Source of the DNA: CAJBVG01 sp044376465
Lineage (GTDB): Bacteria; Bacteroidota; Bacteroidia; Sphingobacteriales; Sphingobacteriaceae
Direction: 5' to 3'
Length of the DNA: 7,988 bases
Assembly (NCBI GenBank): GCA_044376465.1
Contig: JBILKW010000104.1
Location: 1-7,988 of the forward strand
Shown piece after piece: positions 1 to 5,705 of this stretch; positions within the stretch are counted from its first letter, which is position 1, and each line of letters opens with the position of its first letter. The notes beneath the pieces are model-generated. The model had not been told where the DNA came from and ran no database searches. It saw only the letters and a list, made by a program, of their open reading frames with translations. Made by a program: the position numbers and the translations under genes.

Positions 1-78
1 GGTAACAAATGAAATGATGATAAAAAATTGGCCCAATTTACCGGGCCACAAGTTCTCTCCTATATATTGTATATCCAT
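1..78 (-). CDS. ccmF: Cytochrome c maturation protein CcmF, first 26 codons only
   Basis: The minus strand from the ATG at 76-78 is open to the window edge. It encodes 26 residues beginning MDIQYIGENLWPGKLGQF, followed by a hydrophobic run (FIIISFVT). From memory, Bacteroidota CcmF proteins begin this way: a short amphipathic stretch with GE-x-L-x-PGKLG-x-FF, then the first of many membrane helices. CcmF belongs to the CcmC/CcsA heme-handling superfamily and works with CcmE in attaching heme to apocytochrome c in the inner membrane or periplasm. The position agrees: the gene starts 51 nt after the ccmE stop, on the same strand, and ccmE-ccmF is a usual gene order. No Shine-Dalgarno sequence precedes the ATG, and the leader is the heptamer array. 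The call rests on few residues plus context, and the rest of the gene lies outside the window. Confidence 0.72.
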   Translation of the reverse strand, partial: MDIQYIGENLWPGKLGQFFIIISFVT

Positions 79-83
79 TAAAT

Positions 84-133
84 GAATTGTGAATTTTAAA
101 ATTGTGAATTGTGAATTGTGAATTGTGAATTAG
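84..133. repeat. Heptamer tandem array between ccmE and ccmF (unit GAATTGT)
   Basis: The plus strand carries GAATTGT at 84-90, a variant GAATTTT at 91-97, an 8-nt spacer unit (98-105), and then GAATTGT at 106-112, 113-119 and 120-126, ending in GAATTAG at 127-133. The last unit includes the ccmE stop codon (130-132). A 12-bp palindrome (AATTTTAAAATT, 92-103) sits where the register shifts by one base. The array fills nearly the whole 51-nt gap between ccmE and ccmF. Its function is unknown. It could be a replication-slippage product, a translational spacer or an RNA structural element. Confidence 0.85.
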
Positions 134-528
134 GATGCTTTGAACTCTTTTGTTTCTACCTTGTCGTTGGTGTATTTAGAGGGGCATTTCATCAAAATTT
201 TGTCGGCATGAAATTGGTCGCCTTGCATTTTACCGGTAATTACTATTTGCTCTGAACGTTCGAAGTCTTGTGGTTTAGTACCGTTGAATACAATTTTACA
301 TTCTTCGCCTTTATTATCTATTAAGTAAAAAGAGAAATAGTTGGCATCTTTAATAGGATCATATACTAATTCTTTTTCTTTTACAAGTTTACCAACTACA
401 TGTATTTCTGATCCATTTTCTTTTGCTTGAGCAAAATCACCATAAGTGCTAGAATCGGCAAAAGTACTTACTATGGCTCCAATAGCCACTGCAATTATAA
501 CTAATAAGATGATGTGACTTTTTTTCAT
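130..528 (-). CDS. ccmE: Cytochrome c maturation heme chaperone CcmE, CxxxY variant
   Basis: The 132-residue protein has one N-terminal membrane anchor (about residues 4-24) and a small periplasmic beta-barrel (OB-fold). CcmE takes heme exported with CcmC/CcmD and passes it to CcmF. Family marks include the G-K-L-V-K-E strand near 46-51, the F-N-G-x-x-P-x-x-F segment (81-89) matching the usual Y-x-G-x-x-P-x-x-F, the I-V-I-T-G-K-M strand, and A-D-K-I-L-M-K (108-114) matching A-x-x-V-L-A-K. The heme site differs: the usual HxxxY is CPSKY here, with C115 replacing the histidine and Y119 kept. Such CxxxY proteins are known from archaea and some bacteria with a variant System I. A candidate promoter lies 26 nt upstream, and ccmF follows 51 nt downstream. 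The ATG at 526-528 is chosen because it directly precedes the KKS-hydrophobic anchor. Confidence 0.93.
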   Translation of the reverse strand: MKKSHIILLVIIAVAIGAIVSTFADSSTYGDFAQAKENGSEIHVVGKLVKEKELVYDPIKDANYFSFYLIDNKGEECKIVFNGTKPQDFERSEQIVITGKMQGDQFHADKILMKCPSKYTNDKVETKEFKAS

Positions 529-553
529 TCGAATTGATGTTTGAATAATAACC

Positions 554-587
554 CAAATATGTGATTTTGGTTTATTTACGAGGCAAA
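554..587 (-). promoter_or_regulatory. Candidate Bacteroidota-type promoter for ccmE
   Basis: Read on the minus strand, TTTG (584-587) is followed after 22 nt by CATATTTG (554-561). This matches TAnnTTTG at five of the six fixed bases. The start codon of ccmE is 25 nt beyond the -7 element. The spacing is slightly longer than the usual 19-21 nt. If real, it lets ccmE-ccmF be transcribed independently of the ABC exporter gene upstream. It is pattern-based only. Confidence 0.35.
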
Positions 588-602
588 TTTAAGGAAATTA
601 TA

Positions 603-706
603 TCGAAATATCGAAAGGTTGAATTGTCGAAAGGTCGAATTAACGAACTTGCGAAATTACGAACTAACGAATTTACGAACTAACGAATTTACGAATTTAC
701 GAATGA
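603..706. repeat. Octamer tandem array, 13 units in strict 8-bp register
   Basis: Cutting the plus strand every 8 bases from 603 gives 13 units of form nCGAAnnn, for example ACGAATTT (667-674, 683-690, 691-698), ACGAACTA (659-666, 675-682) and TCGAAAGG (611-618, 627-634). CGAA falls at the same position in 12 units; the exception is TGAA at 619-626. The second half of the unit varies while the period never slips. A fourteenth, degraded unit may follow at 707-714. CGAAAGG (612-618 and 628-634) is the inverted complement of CCTTTCG at 711-717, so a transcript could fold the two ends together. The array begins 14 nt after the stop codon of the ABC exporter gene and lies upstream of the ccmE promoter candidate. 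Its function is unknown. Confidence 0.9.
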
Positions 707-720
707 ACGGCCTTTCGTAT

Positions 721-2475
721 CTACGCTTTTGCAAATTTACGTTCTCCAATTTGTTGCCTCCACATTGCGTAGTATAATCCTTTATGGTCTAATAAATCTT
801 CGTGTTTGCCTTGTTCTATAATGTTTCCACGTTCTAGCACGTAAATTCTATCGGCATGCATAATGGTCGATAATCTGTGTGCAATCATAATTGTAATATG
901 TTCGTTGCCGCTTGATACTTCTTTAATGGTCTCGTTTATTTCGTCTTCGGTTAGTGAATCTAATGCGGAGGTTGCTTCGTCGAATACCATTAAATTTGGC
1001 TTACGCAATAATGCTCTGGCAATAGACAAACGTTGCTTCTCTCCTCCCGAAACTTTTACGCCGCCCTCTCCTATCATCGAATCCAAGCCTTTGTCTGCTC
1101 GTTCCAATAAATTTTGACATGCTGCTTTCATCAATACATCATAACACTCTTGGTCTGTTGCTGTAGGATTTACGAACAATAAATTTTCGCGAATGGTGCC
1201 TGCAAATAATTGCGTGTCTTGCGTTACAAATCCAATTCGTTCTCTCAATAAATCCAAATCTATTTTATTTCCGATTACAGTATTGTAATAAATAGCTCCT
1301 TCATCTGGTTGGTATAAGCCTACTAATAATTTTACTAAGGTTGTTTTACCAGAACCCGAAGGGCCAACGAATGCAATGGTTTCGCCAGCTTTAACTTCAA
1401 AATTAATATCGTGTATCGCTTTAGAATTAGAGGTTTGATGTTGAAAACTTACCCCATTAAATTCTAAGGTATTTACTTTTTCTATACGCTCCGGATTAGC
1501 AGGTTTAGGCTCACGTGGAGTATTCATTATTTTCTCGAAATTTGCCAAAGAAACTTCTGCCTCTCGGTAGGTGTTTATTACGTTTCCTAACTCTTGTAAT
1601 GGGCCAAAAATAAAGAAACTATAAAACATCAAAGAGAACATTTGCCCTACCGAGATTTCCCTCTGGAAAATCAAAAACAACATGATGAACATGATGCAGG
1701 TGCGCAATAAGTTTACCGCAGTACCTTGAATGAAACTTAAACTGCGTATGTATTTTACTTTCTTTAGCTCGAGTCCTAATATTTTAGTAGTTGTAGAATT
1801 TAATCGCTTAATTTCTTGTTGCACTAAACCTAATGATTTTACCAATTCAATGTTACGTAAAGATTCTGTGGTCGAACCGGCCAACGAAGTGGTTTCCCCA
1901 ACAATTTCTTTTTGAATTTTTTTAATTCGTTTGCTCAACGCAGAACTTAAGGCTCCTAATAAGGGCACCACCGCTAAAAACACTGGCGCAATTAGCCAAT
2001 GCACCGAAATGGCATATACCATAACAAAAATAATACCGATGATGGTCGTGAACAATGTGTTTACTGCCACTGCAATTAATTTCTCTACATCGCTTCGTAC
2101 TTTTTGCAAAATGCCTAAGGTTTCACCACTACGTTGATCTTCAAATTGCGCGTATGATAAGGCAAGCGAGTGTTCTAAGCCATCCGAATACATTTTTGCA
2201 CCTAAACGCTGCGTAATCACGTTCACAAAATAATCTTGAAAATTCTTCGCAATGCGAGAAATAAACGCAACACCGATCGTTCCGCCCAGTAATAAGCCTA
2301 CCCCTCGGATGTACTCATCACGCGTTAGTTGATCAAATTTAGTAGCATAATTATCTATAACATGTCGGAAAATGAGTGGGTCTAATAAGGAGAACCCTTG
2401 GTTTATGGCGGCAAGTACTAGTGCTAGAATGCCTAATTGCCAATAATTTTTTAAATAACGGTATAATATCTTCAT
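721..2475 (-). CDS. ABC exporter, fused membrane and ATPase domains (MsbA/multidrug type)
   Basis: This 584-residue half-transporter probably acts as a homodimer in the inner membrane, exporting a lipid or hydrophobic compound; the substrate cannot be read from sequence. The membrane domain covers about residues 1-310, with helices near 13-33, 55-75, 135-178 (two), 250-270 and 275-295. The ATPase domain covers about 335-575. It has Walker A GPSGSGKTT (371-379), Q-loop Q419, signature SGGEKQ (476-481), Walker B NLMVFDE (494-500) with catalytic E500, D-loop SALD (503-506) and switch H533. All catalytic residues are present and the length is normal for the family. The ATG at 2473-2475 fits a typical MKILYRYLK start. 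It diverges from the hypothetical gene across 108 bp, where I found no convincing promoter. The next gene, ccmE, is on the same strand 192 nt away, but nothing in the protein ties it specifically to cytochrome c maturation. Confidence 0.93.
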   Translation of the reverse strand: MKILYRYLKNYWQLGILALVLAAINQGFSLLDPLIFRHVIDNYATKFDQLTRDEYIRGVGLLLGGTIGVAFISRIAKNFQDYFVNVITQRLGAKMYSDGLEHSLALSYAQFEDQRSGETLGILQKVRSDVEKLIAVAVNTLFTTIIGIIFVMVYAISVHWLIAPVFLAVVPLLGALSSALSKRIKKIQKEIVGETTSLAGSTTESLRNIELVKSLGLVQQEIKRLNSTTTKILGLELKKVKYIRSLSFIQGTAVNLLRTCIMFIMLFLIFQREISVGQMFSLMFYSFFIFGPLQELGNVINTYREAEVSLANFEKIMNTPREPKPANPERIEKVNTLEFNGVSFQHQTSNSKAIHDINFEVKAGETIAFVGPSGSGKTTLVKLLVGLYQPDEGAIYYNTVIGNKIDLDLLRERIGFVTQDTQLFAGTIRENLLFVNPTATDQECYDVLMKAACQNLLERADKGLDSMIGEGGVKVSGGEKQRLSIARALLRKPNLMVFDEATSALDSLTEDEINETIKEVSSGNEHITIMIAHRLSTIMHADRIYVLERGNIIEQGKHEDLLDHKGLYYAMWRQQIGERKFAKA

Positions 2476-2583
2476 ATAAATTTAATCAAATGCGAGCTGA
2501 GCGTGTAAATGTATACATAACCGACCAATAAACTATTTGTTTAAACATATTTTTACAATGCAAATAAAAAATTAACTTGCAGT

Positions 2584-3114
2584 GTGAGAAGAATTATTGC
2601 ATACATACTCCTACTAAGCATATTTTACCAATGTGCCGGTTACATTTTGGTGTATAAGGCCAATTTTATGTTATGCAAGAAAGAAATGAAGCGTAAAATA
2701 AAAGCAGGACTCTCAGAATCAGAATTAACCTATTTCACTTTTAGTATTACAGATTTCAAAAATTTAGACTGGTTAAACCGCAAAGAATTTCGCCACCAAA
2801 ATACGCTATATGATGTGGTAAAAAAAATCAATACAGAAAACGATTCTGTTAAAGTTGCTTGTATTAATGACACACAAGAGAGTGTATTATTTGCTAATTT
2901 AAATGAACATATAAATAGTTTTAGTGATATACAAAAAGATGGTAAGCCCAGCACTAAAATATTGTTAAAACTATTAAAAATACAAGCTATAACTAATAAT
3001 CCAGTTAGTGGTTATGTGAATACTTTAAAAGTAAAAACTTATTTTTTCAATCACTTGTTCATCGATAACAATTGGAATAAATCTTCTATCGAACCTCCGG
3101 AATTAGGTTGTTAA
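2584..3114 (+). CDS. Hypothetical exported or membrane-anchored protein, paired with TonB-dependent receptor
   Basis: This 176-residue protein starts at GTG. No in-frame ATG exists between the upstream stop at 2542 and this codon, and the next in-frame ATG (residue 29) would remove the hydrophobic N-terminus. Residues 2-24 (two arginines, then a hydrophobic run with C17) look like a signal peptide or membrane anchor. C17 lacks a proper lipobox, since F-Y-Q precedes it. Visible motifs are KKEMKRKIK (32-40), WLNRKEF (63-69), a YDVV strand and C-I-N-D-T-Q-E-S in the middle, and EPPELGC at the C-terminus. From memory, unnamed Bacteroidota proteins with a KEMK, K-x-EF, YD and ND-T-x-E layout often precede TonB-dependent receptor genes; I could not check this. 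The receptor gene starts 71 nt downstream with no clear promoter between, so co-transcription is likely. The function is unknown; a periplasmic accessory role for the receptor is a guess. Confidence 0.75.
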   Translation: MRRIIAYILLLSIFYQCAGYILVYKANFMLCKKEMKRKIKAGLSESELTYFTFSITDFKNLDWLNRKEFRHQNTLYDVVKKINTENDSVKVACINDTQESVLFANLNEHINSFSDIQKDGKPSTKILLKLLKIQAITNNPVSGYVNTLKVKTYFFNHLFIDNNWNKSSIEPPELGC

Positions 3115-3156
3115 TACAATGTACACAGTACAACGTACAATGTACTAAGTAAAACA
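3115..3156. repeat. Heptamer tandem array between hypothetical gene and receptor (unit TACAATG)
   Basis: Six consecutive 7-nt units begin at the base after the stop codon of the upstream gene: TACAATG (3115-3121), TACACAG, TACAACG, TACAATG (3136-3142), TACTAAG and a decayed TAAAACA (3150-3156). TA starts every unit. The two exact copies of TACAATGTAC (3115-3124 and 3136-3145) also each contain GTAC next to the unit boundary. The array ends 29 nt before the receptor start codon, in the expected 5' leader of that gene. Its function is unknown. Confidence 0.8.
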
Positions 3157-3185
3157 GATCAATTTTCACTTATTATTTTAAAACC

Positions 3186-5615
3186 ATGAAAAAAACAACC
3201 TTCATATTGATGATGGTGTTGCTTGCTATTTCAGGATTTGCTCAAACAATTATTATAAAAGATAAAATGAGTTTTGCTCCAATACAAGGTGTTATAATTA
3301 GAGTAAATTCTACAGATGTATTGAGCACTGATGTTAAAGGTAGTGCCACCATTAACACAAAAAATTATACTAGTTTGCAGTTTAGCATGGTTGGTTACAC
3401 AACACTTGTAAAAACGAAAGAGGAATTAGCAAAGGCAAACCATGTTGTATATTTAACAGAACGTGCCTATAATACAAACGAAGTAGTAATTTCTGCCAAT
3501 CGTTTTGAAGAATCGTCGGAGAAATTATCTCAACAAATTGCGGTAATAAAAGCAAAACAAATTGCACAAAGTAATTTACAAACCACTGCCGATTTATTAC
3601 AGAACACGGGATTAGTAAACGTACAAAAAAGTCAGGCTGGCGGCGGAAGCCCAGTAATTAGAGGCTTTGAAGCCAACAAAGTATTAATGGTTATAGATGG
3701 TGTACGTTTAAATAATGCGATTTACCGCGGGGGTCATTTACAAAATGTAATCACCATGGACCAATCTGTATTAGAGCGTATGGAAATTTTATTTGGTTCG
3801 GGTTCTTTAATGTATGGCAGCGATGCTTTGGGTGGTGTTATGCATTTTTATACCAAAGAACCTAAATTAGCAAGCAACAAGGATTTGAACTTTTCGGGAT
3901 CTGCTTTTAGTAGATACGGAAGTATGAATAACGAACGCACGGCACATGTAGATTTATCAATCGCTAATAATAAAATAGGTAGCCTTACAAGTTTTACTGT
4001 TTCTGATTTTGATGATTTGCGACAAGGCAAAAACCGAAGCAAAGAAATGGGCAGTTTAGGAATACGAAATTTTTACCAAGCAAGAATTAACGGGGTTGAT
4101 ACGATGTTGAGAAACTCCGACTCTTTAGTACAAAAAAGTAGTGGTTATACTCAGTATGATTTTATGCAGAAATTTTTGTTCAAACAAAATGAACGATTAA
4201 CACATGTGTTGAATATACAATACTCAACTTCTACAGATATACCAAGGTATGATAGACTAACAGATGTAAATAATGCCGGTGTTTTTAGAACTGCACAATG
4301 GTATTACGGTCCGCAAGAACGTTTATTAGCCAGCTACCAATTGAGGCTAAACGGAAATACTATTTATGATAAAGCACAGGTTACTTTTGCATATCAAGCA
4401 ATTGAAGAAAGCAGGCATAATAGAAATTGGAATAGCAGTAAACTAAACCACCGCACCGAAAATGTAAGTGTGTATTCTGTTAATGCTGATTTTGATAAGA
4501 TGCTCGGAAGAGCTGATATTCGTTACGGTATAGAATTTATTTATAATGATGTACAATCTACTGCTTATGCCGAAAACATTAACACTGGCTTGCGTAGTAA
4601 TTTAGACACGCGTTACCCGGTTGATGGATCGAGCACTCAATCGGTTTCGGCTTATCTAACTTCTTCGCACAGAATTACAGATAAACTTACCTTAAACGAA
4701 GGGCTGCGATATAGCTATTTTAATTTGTATGCGAATTTTAGCGATAAAACATTTTTCGCTTTTCCATACAACGAAATAAATCAAACCAACAACATGCTGA
4801 CTACGCAGGTGGGCATGGTGTATAAGCCAGACCAGAGCTGGAAAATTGCATTTAACATTGCAACAGGTTTTCGTTCGCCAAACGTGGATGATTTAGCAAA
4901 AGTATTTGATTCGCAGAAAGGAGATACACTTGGCTCCAGCAGTACGGTTGGTACCGTTATTTTACCTAATCCCGATTTAAAAGCTGAACATACTTATAAT
5001 GCAGAATTATCGATAAGCAAATCCATTGCCGATAACTTCCAAATTACGGGGATAGGATTTTTTACTCGAATAAACGATGCGATTGTAACACAAAATTCAA
5101 CTTTTAACGGAGTCGAATACATAGTGTTTGGCGATACCTTGAGTAGAGTGCAAAAAAATGTAAATGCTGGACAAGCATACATTGCAGGCTTTAGTGCATT
5201 GTTGAATTATGAGATAAACGATAAGTTTAGCACACAAGTAAGTTATAATTATACGTATGGCAGAGTTACAAGTGTAAGCCCAACTACTCCACTCGACCAT
5301 ATTGCACCAGCCTTCGGAAAATTCTCATTTGTATGGAAAGCAAAAAAAATGCGAACAGAAGTGTTTGCATTGTTTAATGCTGCTAAAAAATTAGAAGATT
5401 ATAATTTAGCCGGTGAAGATAATTTGAACTATGCAACGGTAAATGGAATGCCAGCATGGTATACTCTTAATTTAAGATACAGCTACCAACTAAACCAATA
5501 TTTCATGGCGCAATTAAATGTAGATAATATTACAGATAGAGCGTATCGAGTTTTTGCATCGGGCATTAATAGCGGTGGTAGGAATATTGGGCTAACGCTA
5601 AGAGCAAACTTTTAA
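3186..5615 (+). CDS. TonB-dependent outer-membrane receptor, possibly heme or iron uptake
   Basis: This 809-residue receptor imports a scarce nutrient across the outer membrane using TonB energy. A signal peptide is visible (KK, hydrophobic 5-17, cleavage likely after GFA at 17-19). Residues 20-95 form a carboxypeptidase-regulatory-like beta domain, typical of Bacteroidota receptors. A TonB-box-like EVVISA follows (99-104). The plug (about 110-225) includes SPVIRGF (155-161), VIDGVRLNN (169-177), IYRGGHLQNV (179-188) and YGSDALGGV (210-218). The rest is a beta-barrel ending in aromatic F809. The plug segment resembles the hemoglobin/heme receptor group. FRSP (562-565) and NPDL (595-598) match motifs named in heme receptors, but no histidine lies between them as in HmuR/HemR, and similar motifs occur in other receptors. 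The ligand is therefore uncertain. It probably forms an operon with the hypothetical gene and ends at a strong terminator. Confidence 0.93.
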   Translation: MKKTTFILMMVLLAISGFAQTIIIKDKMSFAPIQGVIIRVNSTDVLSTDVKGSATINTKNYTSLQFSMVGYTTLVKTKEELAKANHVVYLTERAYNTNEVVISANRFEESSEKLSQQIAVIKAKQIAQSNLQTTADLLQNTGLVNVQKSQAGGGSPVIRGFEANKVLMVIDGVRLNNAIYRGGHLQNVITMDQSVLERMEILFGSGSLMYGSDALGGVMHFYTKEPKLASNKDLNFSGSAFSRYGSMNNERTAHVDLSIANNKIGSLTSFTVSDFDDLRQGKNRSKEMGSLGIRNFYQARINGVDTMLRNSDSLVQKSSGYTQYDFMQKFLFKQNERLTHVLNIQYSTSTDIPRYDRLTDVNNAGVFRTAQWYYGPQERLLASYQLRLNGNTIYDKAQVTFAYQAIEESRHNRNWNSSKLNHRTENVSVYSVNADFDKMLGRADIRYGIEFIYNDVQSTAYAENINTGLRSNLDTRYPVDGSSTQSVSAYLTSSHRITDKLTLNEGLRYSYFNLYANFSDKTFFAFPYNEINQTNNMLTTQVGMVYKPDQSWKIAFNIATGFRSPNVDDLAKVFDSQKGDTLGSSSTVGTVILPNPDLKAEHTYNAELSISKSIADNFQITGIGFFTRINDAIVTQNSTFNGVEYIVFGDTLSRVQKNVNAGQAYIAGFSALLNYEINDKFSTQVSYNYTYGRVTSVSPTTPLDHIAPAFGKFSFVWKAKKMRTEVFALFNAAKKLEDYNLAGEDNLNYATVNGMPAWYTLNLRYSYQLNQYFMAQLNVDNITDRAYRVFASGINSGGRNIGLTLRANF

Positions 5616-5644
5616 CTGTATTAAGAATTAATACTCAATACCAT

Positions 5645-5690
5645 AAAAAGAAAAACCCTCAATCTTTCGATGAGGGTTTTTCTTTTTTTT
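5645..5690. terminator. Bidirectional intrinsic terminator between convergent genes
   Basis: A perfect 17-bp inverted repeat (5645-5661 and 5671-5687) with a 9-nt loop has a GC core CCCTCA/TGAGGG flanked by A-rich and T-rich arms. It is followed by T5683-T5690 on the plus strand and preceded by A-runs that become a U-tract on the minus strand. It lies 29 nt after the receptor stop and 15 nt after the glutamate dehydrogenase stop (5706), so one hairpin can end both transcripts. Confidence 0.93.
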
Positions 5691-5705
5691 AGCAAAAAAC
5701 TCGGA

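Noticed and set aside
20..48. Intrinsic terminator after ccmE on the minus strand (GGCCC/GGGCC stem plus U-tract)
   Set aside because: It lies inside an open frame that reads as the start of ccmF, so I do not list it as a terminator. A possible attenuation role is noted as a finding.
603..706. CRISPR array
   Set aside because: Units are 8 bp and contiguous with no spacers, and there are no cas genes nearby.
863..2137. Open frames on the plus strand opposite the ABC exporter gene
   Set aside because: They are antisense to a gene with every expected ABC motif, show no domain or signal sequence, and look like composition shadows.
2539..2546. GTTTAAAC palindrome in the divergent gap as an operator
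   Set aside because: An isolated 8-bp palindrome in AT-rich DNA is expected by chance, and no second copy or flanking symmetry was seen.
2476..2583. Promoters for the divergent ABC exporter and hypothetical genes
   Set aside because: Partial -7 matches exist on both strands (for example TACATTTA on the minus strand), but none has a TTTG element at proper spacing.
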